64,000 nucleotides of DNA from Indibacter alkaliphilus LW1. GTDB lineage: Bacteria; Bacteroidota; Bacteroidia; Cytophagales; Cyclobacteriaceae. The notes beneath the pieces were generated by a model that saw nothing but the letters and a program-made list of their open reading frames with translations, was not told where the DNA came from and did no database searches. Shown piece by piece: positions 17,320-26,345 of the stretch (its first letter is position 1; each line of letters opens with the position of its first letter). The position numbers and the translations under genes were made by a program. The DNA lies in contig NZ_ALWO02000023.1 in the NCBI RefSeq assembly GCF_000295935.2, positions 496,001-560,000 on the forward strand, read 5' to 3'.

Positions 17320-17847
17320 ATTTCCTTTTTATTCTACCTTGTTCATACCAATGACAAATTGGAGATTGACATTTTTGACCTGTAAATTGCATTCAATTCT
17401 ATAAAGGAATTTGCCTTGTCACCTCGATCCCGACAACAGTACGGGAGAGAGGTCTGAAAACTGCCGTGATGTCATATCCCTTTTGTAAAGCCAATTTTTA
17501 CTACTACCAATGACATAACTCGGAGCAGCCGTCATGCTGATCTCGATGGCTATCGGGAGAAGCATCTCACGAGGTTCAGGAAATGGTAGAATTAAACATT
17601 AATAGAACCTCTGGAGATCCTTCGTGCCTCAGGATGACGGGCAACTTGATGTCATTACCTATTCTGACCATTTACAAAATGTTGGGAACTCACAATTCCG
17701 CACCAACTTCATCCTCCTTTCTTTCTCGTTCCATACTTCTCGATATTTCCATCTCCATATAAAGCCTTTCCTTTCCCGTATAACACTGATTATATCCAGG
17801 TTGTAGCTTTGCCATATCTATTTTAACCACAATTAAATAAAAGTAAA
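17320..17847. repeat. gene-free spacer with dispersed intergenic repeats
   Basis: No gene is seen. Several short elements recur at 23251-23619: CCTCAGGATGA... running to ACAAAATGTTGGG (17627-17686, counterpart 23517-23586, imperfect), and CTACTACCAATGA (counterpart in reverse complement near 23366-23378). The GATCCCGACAACAGTACGGG segment near 17425 and the TATCGGGAGAAGCATCTC segment near 17551 are of the kind found scattered between genes in many Cyclobacteriaceae. I regard them as members of a non-coding repeat family, not as gene remains. Confidence 0.6.
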
Positions 17848-18414
17848 ATGGCAAAGACCAATCAAATTATCGAAAGCAAAACCTATGGCGACAAAGCCAA
17901 GTTTTTGATCACCGCAGCAGACTCCAAGGGAGAAGTGCTCAGGGTGCAGGCATGGATCAAACCTGGGGCAGAGGGTCCTCCGGAACATTACCATCCGGTA
18001 CAAAGTGAATCCTTTGAGGTGATCAAAGGACAGTTGAACATGATTTATGAGGGAAAGGAAATGGTATTGCTGCCGGGAGAAAAAATCACCGTCGCCCCCA
18101 ATACCCTACACAAATGGTACAATGCAGGATCCGAAGAACTTGAGATAATTGGAGAACTCAGACCTGCATTGAAAACCGAGTATTTTCTAGAAAGCATGTA
18201 TGCCCTGGACCAACTTGGAAAACTGGACAAAAAGGGCCTTCCCAATCCTCTTCAGTTTGCAGCCATCCTCAACGAATGTTATGGAGAACTTTTCGTTTTA
18301 GGACCGCCGATTTTTATTCAAAAATTTATGGCAAAAGTAATGGGCAGACTTGCCAAGATAATGGGGTTCAAAGGACATGTTCCTTTCCCGACTTATTCAA
18401 CAACCAATAAATAA
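17848..18414 (+). CDS. cupin-domain protein
   Basis: 188 residues, cytoplasmic. A single cupin barrel spans about 25-110: cupin motif 1 is represented by GPPEHYHPVQSESFEVIKG (metal ligands probably His48, His50, Glu54 or Glu56) and motif 2 by PNTLHKWYN with a further His. The C-terminal 75 residues are helical and include a GPPIFIQKFMAKVMGRLA segment seen in a Bacteroidota/Actinobacteria cupin subgroup whose activity is unknown. Nine bases separate it from the NmrA-like gene, so the two are likely co-transcribed. Confidence 0.88.
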   Translation: MAKTNQIIESKTYGDKAKFLITAADSKGEVLRVQAWIKPGAEGPPEHYHPVQSESFEVIKGQLNMIYEGKEMVLLPGEKITVAPNTLHKWYNAGSEELEIIGELRPALKTEYFLESMYALDQLGKLDKKGLPNPLQFAAILNECYGELFVLGPPIFIQKFMAKVMGRLAKIMGFKGHVPFPTYSTTNK

Positions 18415-18423
18415 ATCCAGAAA

Positions 18424-19353
18424 ATGAATAGGATAGATGAAAACAACCATAAAAAGGTGATTGTAGTCTGTGGGGCTACAGGAACCCAAGGAAGTTCGGT
18501 ACTGGAAAAATTGTGGGACTTTCGGCACATCTGGCATATCATAGCATTGACCAGAAATGAAAAAAGTGAAAAAGCCAATGCACTTCGTGCAATAGGTGTT
18601 GAAGTAAAACAGGCAGACCTTGAGGATAAAAACTCATTGATACACACTTTCAAAGGGGCGTATGCGGTCTTTGGGGTAACGCAACCTTGGTCACCTGATA
18701 ATAAACATTGCTTTCCCGAAAAGGAAATCCAACAAGGGAAAAACATAGTGGATGCCTGCGTAATCAATGATGTTTCGCATTTGGTTTATAGCAGTGTACT
18801 GAACTTCACTTCCAAACCCATTCAAATCCCGCATGTAGACAGCAAGCTTATCATCGAAACTTATATCAAGACTAACAACCTAAATTATACCATTTTGCGG
18901 TTACCTCAATTTATGGATAACATAGGGTCTTCATTTTTTCCTGTTAAAAAAGGAGTAGTAAAAGGCTTCGTGGATGCGGACGCAAAAGTCCCTTACATAT
19001 ATGCCAAGGATATTGGGAAATTTGTACTCAAAGCATTTCAACATCCTGGCGATTTCCTTGGACGGGAAGTCAGCATTATCGGAGATATCGTCTCAGGATA
19101 TGAACTTGGAGAAATATTCCAGAGCATCCGAAAAGGACAAAAATTCAAGTACAAATCAGTTCCCAGAATCCTGATAAGGATTTTCGCCAAGGAATTCTAT
19201 ACCATGAGGGTGTTTTTTGAAACCTATGGCAGAAAACCATTTTTGGATATTCCTGAGAAAATTTTGAAGGAGACCAAAACCATCCAACCGGATATAACCT
19301 CCATGAAGGATTTTCTATTACTTGAAAATTTTGACTCCAAATCCCTCTCCTGA
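18424..19353 (+). CDS. NmrA-like NAD(P)-binding protein
   Basis: 309 residues of the atypical SDR fold. The dinucleotide motif GATGTQGSSV (about 18-27) and the RNEKSEKANAL, LEDKNSL and VFGVT segments match the NmrA/HSCARG group, which bind NAD(P) and often act as redox sensors; others are reductases of the isoflavone-reductase type. The usual SDR catalytic Tyr-x-x-x-Lys is not evident, which favours a sensor or binding role. It follows the cupin gene in a probable operon. Which ligand or partner it has is not visible. Confidence 0.88.
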   Translation: MNRIDENNHKKVIVVCGATGTQGSSVLEKLWDFRHIWHIIALTRNEKSEKANALRAIGVEVKQADLEDKNSLIHTFKGAYAVFGVTQPWSPDNKHCFPEKEIQQGKNIVDACVINDVSHLVYSSVLNFTSKPIQIPHVDSKLIIETYIKTNNLNYTILRLPQFMDNIGSSFFPVKKGVVKGFVDADAKVPYIYAKDIGKFVLKAFQHPGDFLGREVSIIGDIVSGYELGEIFQSIRKGQKFKYKSVPRILIRIFAKEFYTMRVFFETYGRKPFLDIPEKILKETKTIQPDITSMKDFLLLENFDSKSLS

Positions 19354-19477
19354 AATTGAGTCACATGAATATGTAATAAAAAATCCTATCGGAGGACCTT
19401 AAACCACATATTCTAGGGATAGTCACCTCAGTCCAATTTCAGGAAATTTGTAGATCAACTTAAAAAAATCTACAACA

Positions 19478-19771
19478 ATGAAAAAACTAATTTTAAATGC
19501 AGCCATGATGGTAATGTCCACCGGATTGTTGACATCATGCTACACACAGACCTACACAGTAGGCATGGGCCCTCAAAGAGGCATAGAGGTAAAAGACAGG
19601 AGCCACTATCTTGTCTATGGATTGGCCCCATTGAAAACAGCCGATCCTGTTAAGATGGCCGGTGAGACCGAAGATTATGAAGTGACCATTCAGCATACTT
19701 TTGTTGATGGGCTGATCAATGCCATCACTTTTGGGCTGTACACCCCAACCACTACCAAAGTGGTGAAATAA
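19478..19771 (+). CDS. Bor-family lipoprotein
   Basis: 97 residues. Signal peptide with lipobox LTSC (Cys21). The mature part matches the Bor family, named after the phage lambda serum-resistance lipoprotein: an early TYTVG strand, a central LVYGLAPLKTADPVKMAG, and the family hallmark TFVDGLINAITFGLYTPTT near the end. Bor-like proteins occur widely in Bacteroidota outside prophages and no phage genes are nearby. Location should be the outer membrane; role unknown. A terminator follows immediately. Confidence 0.88.
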   Translation: MKKLILNAAMMVMSTGLLTSCYTQTYTVGMGPQRGIEVKDRSHYLVYGLAPLKTADPVKMAGETEDYEVTIQHTFVDGLINAITFGLYTPTTTKVVK

Positions 19772-19773
19772 AA

Positions 19774-19797
19774 AAAGGAGCTTTTAGCTCCTTTTTT
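19774..19797 (+). terminator. rho-independent terminator of the Bor-like gene
   Basis: AAAGGAGC, a five-base loop TTTTA, and GCTCCTTT with a run of seven T, starting three bases after the stop codon. Confidence 0.92.
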
Positions 19798-19860
19798 TAT
19801 TTCAATACATCTGGATTGTCATCCTCAAATTATAAATCAGAAATCTGTCTTGAATATTTT

Positions 19861-21012
19861 TCATTTATATGCACTTCTCATGTAAAACTCCTCGAAATCA
19901 TGAATTTCGAGCATTTCTTTGATGGCTTGCCTTTTATCTAAGGCTTGCAGGTAATAACTTTCACAAATCCTAAAACCTATAAAATATCCCAAATTGGCGG
20001 GAAATCCTGTGTCGGGATTATAAGCATTGAAAAGCCAATCGTCTGTATCCTCTGTATGCATCTGACTTTTGAATATTTCCCAAAGTTGATCTTCGTGAGA
20101 AAAGCCGAATTCATACAGATCAGGATTCGTATAATTCCCTAATATCAAGTAAGCAACAAAATCTGCCGCGCCTTCCATTATTGCATAATCCAATAAGGTT
20201 CTTTCCGTGGTATTTTTTTGTTGCAGATGTACATATTCATGGACAATGATAGGAACTGTCTGCCCAACATCAAAAATCACCATTTTATCAAATTTAGAAA
20301 GGGAAGTCAAATCGGTTTCTGGGCTCTTACAAAGATGTTCTGTTCCGATCAACATTCCTGCAAAGCCGTCAGGTGTTCCCATATTGTTCAAACTTCCCAA
20401 CAGGAAATATATGGGTGGAAAAATCGACTCAGGGTATAGATCTTTTAATTTTTCAGCAGCAGCAACGATTTCTGGCTTTAATTCATCAAATCCGAATGAT
20501 ACATTTTTGATACTTCTGTAATAGCTTTCCAAAGTACGTATTCTGCTTACAAATTTATCGGTTTGCTGCCCCATCCGAACCCTATAAAATGTTTTGAGGC
20601 CAAGACTGCCATTTTCTATGTAGTTTTCAAAAAATAATTCAGATGCATTTTCCTGATGGAGGGAGTCGAAAAATTGCCAGAACCTATGGATATCTGAGGT
20701 GTCAACAATTAAATTTTTGGGATCAGATAGGTGCTTTCTGTTGGAGGTGATTCCATTTATCAGCTGCCTGCCCCTTGGATCCTTGATCAAAAAATTCAGC
20801 ACACTACTTTGACTTATTGCATGTATGTCAAAAAGACCAAGATGGACAGCATTTTCCAGTTCGACAATCGCATTTAAAGTATCACCTTGGCTAATGCTGG
20901 ATCTTGATTTAGACAGCCATTCATGCACCGTTCCTTCTTGCGCAGAAGTTTTCAATGGCATCCAACATTGAACAAAAACAATGATAAGCCCAAAGACAAG
21001 TTTCATTTTCAT
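19861..21012 (-). CDS. secreted zinc metallopeptidase-like protein (DUF2268-like)
   Basis: 383 residues with a signal peptide ending near SAQ (residue 25). The zinc site HEYVH (258-262) is followed 18 residues later by EGAAD with Glu280 as probable third ligand, the layout of gluzincin-like peptidases. The region before it (IFPPIYFLLGS, NNMGTPDGFAGM, 198-220) is also typical of the DUF2268 group of predicted Zn-dependent proteases. Substrate and physiological role are unknown. A fragment of a second copy lies at 13965-14107. The gene stands alone, convergent with the Bor-like gene. Confidence 0.75.
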   Translation of the reverse strand: MKMKLVFGLIIVFVQCWMPLKTSAQEGTVHEWLSKSRSSISQGDTLNAIVELENAVHLGLFDIHAISQSSVLNFLIKDPRGRQLINGITSNRKHLSDPKNLIVDTSDIHRFWQFFDSLHQENASELFFENYIENGSLGLKTFYRVRMGQQTDKFVSRIRTLESYYRSIKNVSFGFDELKPEIVAAAEKLKDLYPESIFPPIYFLLGSLNNMGTPDGFAGMLIGTEHLCKSPETDLTSLSKFDKMVIFDVGQTVPIIVHEYVHLQQKNTTERTLLDYAIMEGAADFVAYLILGNYTNPDLYEFGFSHEDQLWEIFKSQMHTEDTDDWLFNAYNPDTGFPANLGYFIGFRICESYYLQALDKRQAIKEMLEIHDFEEFYMRSAYK

Positions 21013-21124
21013 AACTATAGGATGGAAAAAACCTTTAAATAGTTGCTCGAAAAACTAAAGCTAAAATAACGATAATTAACCAGAAATGTGCATTGAATAT
21101 TCTATTGCGATACATAGACAGGTT

Positions 21125-21160
21125 AAAAAAACAAACCCTCTTCCTGAATTGGAAAAGGGT
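21125..21160 (-). terminator. terminator of the beta-helix lipoprotein gene
   Basis: ACCCTCTTCC (21135-21144) and GGAAAAGGGT (21151-21160) pair with one mismatch. On the minus strand the stem is followed by TTGTTTTTTTAAC, a strong T-run, 27 bases after the stop codon at 21187. Confidence 0.85.
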
Positions 21161-21186
21161 CTGATGAATATTATTTTAATACTGGA

Positions 21187-23250
21187 TTAAAGCCTTATCA
21201 CTGCTCCAAGTGTCATATCCTCAAATTCATTTATGGTATTTGCATCCCCGTTAAGTTTGGCCCCAAAATTAGATTCCACGATTATTCCCCATCCACTTCC
21301 TTTTTCAATTTTGGAATAGGTGATGTTCAAACTTGCACTTGTGCCGGCTGTCACAGCAATATTTGCCCGGCCATGTCCAAGTCCTGGCATGGGTTGGCTA
21401 CCTCCTCCGGAAATAACAGAATATCTGATGATGTTTTTGAGGCTGTTGGATTTGATAAGGATACCTGTCCAGTAACCTCTTTGGTCACCCTCGCCCTTTA
21501 GTTCAACAGGAAGTTCAGGTGTGCCAACTGAAGTGAAAAATGCCCCTGAATTGATGGTCAATAACGCATCTTGCCCAAACTCAATTTTTGTTCCCGGTAA
21601 TAATCTGAGTCCGGAACCGGATAGTACCTGCATACTTTTTGGAAGGTAATAAGTAACTCCTCCTGAAAGCGGGCCCCAGAGGGTTTCCCCTGTTAAATTT
21701 ATGTTACCTTCAAAGACTTCTATGGAGTTTTTAAGGTTATTGGAAGTGGTAATTTGTGACTCTTGGATGCCTCTTACGTTGCTGATAGGAAGTGCCATGA
21801 CATGGTTTTTAATACCCGAAAAAGTCACCTGATCAAATTCTCCCAACATTCCTGCCTGATGTACAAAAACACCATAGCCATCACTGTCCTGAATCTTCAC
21901 ATGCTTCAAATGGATTATATTACCATGCACATTACTTACTCCTATAGCTGCACTTTTATCCACTCCTGAACCTGCCTGACCATTGCCGGCATTTTTGATC
22001 TCTACCCATTCAAGACGATTGACATATTTGCTTGAGCTGACGACCAAGCCTCTCCACTTTTGAGTACCTGCCGGAAAAACATCAAATACAATAGGTTCAT
22101 CACTGCTTCCCTTTGCCATCAGAGATCCATCTGTAATTACCCTGATGTATTTGTCCGGAGCAACACCTATTTTCACTCCCTTTTCTATGGTCAAAGCGGA
22201 TTTGATAACCATATCTCCTTTGATTCTGTACTTTACATTGTTCTGTAGCTTTTTCCAGACAATCTCAACGTCTTCTTCTATTTCACTGCCCAAAAGCTCG
22301 ACATAATTGACTGTTTCATTTTTAGCTTCAATAATGGATTCTGAATCCAACTTGTGCGCCTCCTTTACAGGAAGGGTGATGTTGATGCTTTCATTATGTC
22401 TAAAAACGTTATTTGAAAATTGGATAATACCGGAATTGCGCACCCAAAGGCCGTTGCTGGATGAATGTTGTATGGCAGTATGGCTAAGTTTTAAAAAGCT
22501 CAATTCAGAAACACCAATTGCTGTAGCTTGTGGCATGGGATGGATAGGATGTGACCCTGCGTAATTGATTTCCACATGCAGCAATTCATTCAATGGATTG
22601 TTATTGGTAAATGCAATGCCCGACCAGTACCCTTTCGTGGCTTGCTTGCCTGTAAAAACCACCTTCTTCTCTGCAGTACCCTTGGCTATCAGGGCTCCGG
22701 ATTGATTGATATGCAATCCTTTTTTGTCTTCAAAAGCAATCACCACTCCCGGCATTACGGTAAGCTTGGCTTTCACGGCAATGTCAGCCGTGACGATATA
22801 ATCAGGAACATTAGGATCTTCATTGATATCTTCCAAAACACGGTCTTGGGTGATGTCTTGGTTGATGACATTGCTTGCTGGCGCTCCCGCTACGGCGGTA
22901 AGTTTTACAGTGGCCGTCTTTTCTCCTGTCTGATTGGCGATCTTCAGCTCCACTTCGTAAAGACCCAATTGGTCCGGGGTGAAGCCAGGTTTTTCCTGAG
23001 TGTGGTTTGTAAGCGCCGCAGTACTGTTGGCAGGACGTGACTTAAATGTCCAGTGGTAAGTAAAGGGGAGTTGATTCCCGTCACTGGAACCTGACCCGTC
23101 CAATTGCACAGGTGTATTAACCTGGATTTCCCTATCTGTACCGGCATTGGCAACAAGTTTATTTTGTAACACCGGATTCTCATCCTCCTTACATGCTGAC
23201 AGAATCAATAGCCAAAAAAAGGCTAAGATTAGAATGTTATTGGTTTTCAT
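21187..23250 (-). CDS. surface lipoprotein with PKD domain and three beta-helix repeats
   Basis: 687 residues. Signal peptide with lipobox LSAC (Cys20). A PKD-type domain spans about 33-122 (VQLDGSGSSDGNQLPFTYHW and a VELKIAN strand). The rest is built from three similar units of about 180 residues, each with a long strand run starting at a value-of-origin phrase such as LTVMPGVVIAFEDKKGLHI, a GYWSGI/KWRGLV/GYWTGI motif, and an AIGVS or IAVT turn. This is the pattern of right-handed parallel beta-helices, which on Bacteroidota surfaces bind or cleave polysaccharides or act as adhesins. No catalytic residues of pectate lyases are recognised. The protein is probably on the outer membrane. A terminator follows. 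Confidence 0.82.
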   Translation of the reverse strand: MKTNNILILAFFWLLILSACKEDENPVLQNKLVANAGTDREIQVNTPVQLDGSGSSDGNQLPFTYHWTFKSRPANSTAALTNHTQEKPGFTPDQLGLYEVELKIANQTGEKTATVKLTAVAGAPASNVINQDITQDRVLEDINEDPNVPDYIVTADIAVKAKLTVMPGVVIAFEDKKGLHINQSGALIAKGTAEKKVVFTGKQATKGYWSGIAFTNNNPLNELLHVEINYAGSHPIHPMPQATAIGVSELSFLKLSHTAIQHSSSNGLWVRNSGIIQFSNNVFRHNESINITLPVKEAHKLDSESIIEAKNETVNYVELLGSEIEEDVEIVWKKLQNNVKYRIKGDMVIKSALTIEKGVKIGVAPDKYIRVITDGSLMAKGSSDEPIVFDVFPAGTQKWRGLVVSSSKYVNRLEWVEIKNAGNGQAGSGVDKSAAIGVSNVHGNIIHLKHVKIQDSDGYGVFVHQAGMLGEFDQVTFSGIKNHVMALPISNVRGIQESQITTSNNLKNSIEVFEGNINLTGETLWGPLSGGVTYYLPKSMQVLSGSGLRLLPGTKIEFGQDALLTINSGAFFTSVGTPELPVELKGEGDQRGYWTGILIKSNSLKNIIRYSVISGGGSQPMPGLGHGRANIAVTAGTSASLNITYSKIEKGSGWGIIVESNFGAKLNGDANTINEFEDMTLGAVIRL

Positions 23251-23619
23251 GTGATTATAATTTGTTTTTTAATGGCCCCATAGCCTGTCCCGAACTAGAT
23301 TCGGGAGAATCTCGCATTTCGGATAATCATCCCAGTGTGAGACGTACTCATCATGCTCGATTTCATTGGTAGTAGTTGGTTTAGGATTTTTTAATAGAAA
23401 AAACTTTGAAAAGTATTTTCATACAGTAAAATGATTGGAAAAATGGCAGGAGGGTTGCATGGCTTTTTGAAATAAGGAAGAAAGTTTATTTTATTGTTAA
23501 AAAGAGGGGCATTAGACCTCAGGATGATGGCTGCCTAACGGGTAACTTAATGTCATTCCTTTTCTGAATATTTTCAAAATGTTGGGTTTTCGAGATGCCT
23601 GGTAACCTGGTGTTTTTCC
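23251..23619. repeat. gene-free spacer with dispersed intergenic repeats
   Basis: Holds counterparts of elements at 17320-17847: CCTCAGGATGATGG... to CAAAATGTTGGG at 23517-23586, and TCATTGGTAGTAG near 23366. A short inverted element, GTCCCGAACTAGATTCGGGA, lies near 23287. No open frame of interest is present. Confidence 0.6.
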
Positions 23620-24780
23620 TTAAATATAAAACCTGTCAATTTTATCCAAATACCTCTCGTCTGACATTCCTGTCCGGTTAAAAAAGATTACGCTTCCCCT
23701 ATTTATTTTTGGATAGATTCTGATTTCGCAGTAATACCCGCCGCCTCCACCTGCGTGAGCAAAATATTTTACACCGTTTAGTTCTCCGGAAAACCAACCC
23801 AAACACATACCGGTATTTGGATTGTTTTTGTTTTCCTGAAACATCATGGTTTTAGATTTTTCAGAAATCAAACTACTATTCTCATTCATCAATTCTTGAA
23901 CGTATGAAACAAATGCACTCGGCTTGCCAATTAATCCCCCATAAGGAGCTCCATTTACATAATAGTTTTTAAAGGGTTTCCATTTTCCTTCATTCTCCCC
24001 CATAAACTTAGATTTGTTAATGAACAAGCCTAAAATGAGGTTGGAAAAAGATATTTTTTTATGGTAGCCTTTTGCGTGGTCATGGCTATTTGAAATGGAA
24101 AATGCCAAATCATCTTGGCTTATTGGCAGTTTTCGAACGATGTTTTCAATGATATAATCTTCAAAGGTTTTACCGGAAACTTTCTCAATCAATTGCCCTA
24201 AAATCACATAACCTAAATTGGAGTAAGCAAACTTTTCATTGGGTTTGGACTTGACCTTCTTATTTTTCTCGATGATCAAATCAAAAAATGAGTTTCTGTC
24301 AAATGATTGATCTTCACTTTCCAAGTGAATCCATGAAAGTGGTATTGGGTTTGGTATGCCTGAGGTATGGTTCAAAAGTTGTTTTACAGTAATTTCAGAT
24401 CCGTATTGAAAATGAGGTAGATAATGGATTACAGGTTTTTCCAACTCCAATAATCCACGCTCTACCAACTGTAAAGTCGCAATGGCTGTAAACGTTTTGG
24501 TGACCGATAGGACGTGGTAAGTTGTATTGGCATCCACCTTTTTCTGCCCTCCGACATCCGAAAATCCCTTTTGAAATGAATCAATGATTTTGTGTTGGTC
24601 AAAGAAGAAATATTGAATGGATGGAGATGATCCATTTTCAATTTCATAGTTCAATATTTGATCTGTCGTTGTCATTTGTATGTCAGGTAAATTATCACCT
24701 ACTATTGATTTTAGATCTTTTTCCTTGCATGAACCAAATGCAAGCAAAAAGACAGTGATTAATAAAAAGTTGTATTCCAT
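23620..24780 (-). CDS. serine hydrolase of the beta-lactamase/AmpC-like family, lipoprotein
   Basis: 386 residues. Lipobox FGSC (Cys18). The penicillin-binding fold motifs are in order: Ser92-x-x-Lys95 (SVTK), Tyr186-x-Asn188 (YSN) and HAGGGGGY near 348 in place of KTG. Such EstB/AmpC-class-C-related proteins act as esterases, DD-peptidases or D-amino-acid amidases; true beta-lactamase activity is not implied. Its first 35 residues and the leader upstream resemble those of the TlpA-like gene at 24867, the next gene upstream in the same orientation, while the mature parts are unrelated. A co-transcript with that gene is possible, with 86 bases between them. Confidence 0.88.
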   Translation of the reverse strand: MEYNFLLITVFLLAFGSCKEKDLKSIVGDNLPDIQMTTTDQILNYEIENGSSPSIQYFFFDQHKIIDSFQKGFSDVGGQKKVDANTTYHVLSVTKTFTAIATLQLVERGLLELEKPVIHYLPHFQYGSEITVKQLLNHTSGIPNPIPLSWIHLESEDQSFDRNSFFDLIIEKNKKVKSKPNEKFAYSNLGYVILGQLIEKVSGKTFEDYIIENIVRKLPISQDDLAFSISNSHDHAKGYHKKISFSNLILGLFINKSKFMGENEGKWKPFKNYYVNGAPYGGLIGKPSAFVSYVQELMNENSSLISEKSKTMMFQENKNNPNTGMCLGWFSGELNGVKYFAHAGGGGGYYCEIRIYPKINRGSVIFFNRTGMSDERYLDKIDRFYI

Positions 24781-24866
24781 TTTCGTTTTTCAAAATGAGC
24801 CATAACCGAAATTACTCTAACGCCAATGCGAGTGTCCAATCACATCTTTGAGGTTCTACATAAAAT

Positions 24867-26345
24867 TTATTGATTTAACAACTTATCAATTTCTTCATGA
24901 ATGTCCTTTGAGCGCTTTGCCCTTGCTTTAACAATCTCCCCATTTTGATCAATAAGAACATGGGTCGGAGCAAAATTTATTTTATAGTCCTTAATTGCTT
25001 CATTTCTAAATTGATTTTCTGCAACAAGATGAATACCAGGGAAAGGTTTATTGTCAAGGAATTTTCCAAACCTTTGATTATTTCCAGCTATAAACTCTTT
25101 CCAGCGGTTAATCTCTGAACTGTTTTCCAATGCTATATATATGAATATCACCGGCCGGTCTTTATACTTCTCTTGCAGTGATAGGGCATCCGGTATTTCC
25201 TCGATGCATGGATAGCACCATGTTCCCCAAAAATCGATATACACTATTTTACCTTGAAAGTCACTTAATTTATGTAGGATGCCATTTGAATCAGGCAATT
25301 CAAAGTCAGGTGCCTGACTTCCGGGTTGCAATTGTTTGTAACTTGCAATATTCAATTCAAAACGGTTTCGATTAAAATCACTTGAAAAATGATTTTGCAT
25401 ATTTTCTTCAAATAACTTCAAATAATCAAAAAAATCATCAGCCATCAATCCGAATGAATACTCGCTTATGGTGCTTAAAGCCATGAGGTCTTTCCAAGCT
25501 GATTTGGGTTGATGGGCAATAAAATTCAATTTCCAATTCAGATTTTCTTTCCACCATTCTTCTTCATTTCGATTTTTAAATGCCAGTTGAGCTTTATCAG
25601 TCAAATATTTACCGGCCAATAATTTAGCGGAGGTAGTTTTGGAAAAATCGTTGTTGAAATCGATGCTATCAAGGAAAGTGTAGTAAGTCTTATCGGGAAA
25701 AAAGTAACCAAATTCACCGTGAGTATAATAATTCCTCCTTTCCAAATGCTCCAAGAGGAAAGCAGCCCTTTCGGCCTCTAATGTATTCAAATGGTATTTC
25801 TTTACAACTTTAGGAATTGATGAAAACGAATTTAACGCATTTACCCTTTCAAAATGAATGCTATCTATAAATCTTTTGAATTCAAGTTCAGTAGTAAAAT
25901 GATCACCTGATATTTTCTCATAGAATAACTTATCCTTGGGAAGGATAGAGAAATCCTTTTCCAGATGCCTGAGTTTTTCACTTCCTTTTCCTCCAATTAC
26001 AAATTTCGGTTCGGCACTCCATGAAGATTGCTCAATGTATATAGAATCTTTGGGTTCGATGAAAATATCAGCTTTCAACAGATGATAATTATTGCTGATG
26101 ATTTGATAAAAATTTGGATCTGTTGAGGTGAAGCTAAACTTGAACCGTCCTAAACTATCGGTCATTACAGTAGGAAGCGCCTCCGTGCTTTTAAGTCCAG
26201 GAAAATAATCGTCAACAGGAATCAACGTAATAATTGAATTCTTAAAGTCCGGTAAAATACCGCTAACTATTGTTTGTGGATCTTTTTCTATACATGACCC
26301 CAAAACAAGCAACAAGAAAATGGTAGATAACAAGTAATTTCTCAT
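24867..26345 (-). CDS. TlpA/ResA-like thioredoxin lipoprotein
   Basis: 492 residues. Lipobox LGSC (Cys18). The first 340 residues are of the DUF4369-type or unclassified helical region that precedes thioredoxin domains in Bacteroidota; a small beta-rich part (about 35-115) is followed by long helices. The C-terminal thioredoxin fold starts at about 348 (PGSQAPDFELPDSNG) with the redox pair WGTWCYPC near 375-382, and a cis-proline in NFAPTHVLID. Function: thiol-disulphide exchange in the periplasm, perhaps reduction of particular client proteins or haem-ligation support. Clients are unknown. Shares its signal region with the neighbouring serine hydrolase. Confidence 0.9.
   Translation of the reverse strand: MRNYLLSTIFLLLVLGSCIEKDPQTIVSGILPDFKNSIITLIPVDDYFPGLKSTEALPTVMTDSLGRFKFSFTSTDPNFYQIISNNYHLLKADIFIEPKDSIYIEQSSWSAEPKFVIGGKGSEKLRHLEKDFSILPKDKLFYEKISGDHFTTELEFKRFIDSIHFERVNALNSFSSIPKVVKKYHLNTLEAERAAFLLEHLERRNYYTHGEFGYFFPDKTYYTFLDSIDFNNDFSKTTSAKLLAGKYLTDKAQLAFKNRNEEEWWKENLNWKLNFIAHQPKSAWKDLMALSTISEYSFGLMADDFFDYLKLFEENMQNHFSSDFNRNRFELNIASYKQLQPGSQAPDFELPDSNGILHKLSDFQGKIVYIDFWGTWCYPCIEEIPDALSLQEKYKDRPVIFIYIALENSSEINRWKEFIAGNNQRFGKFLDNKPFPGIHLVAENQFRNEAIKDYKINFAPTHVLIDQNGEIVKARAKRSKDIHEEIDKLLNQ

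Noticed and set aside
19478-19771. Bor-like protein as a sign of a prophage
   Set aside because: No phage structural, integrase or lysis genes are nearby and Bor-family proteins are common outside phages in this phylum.
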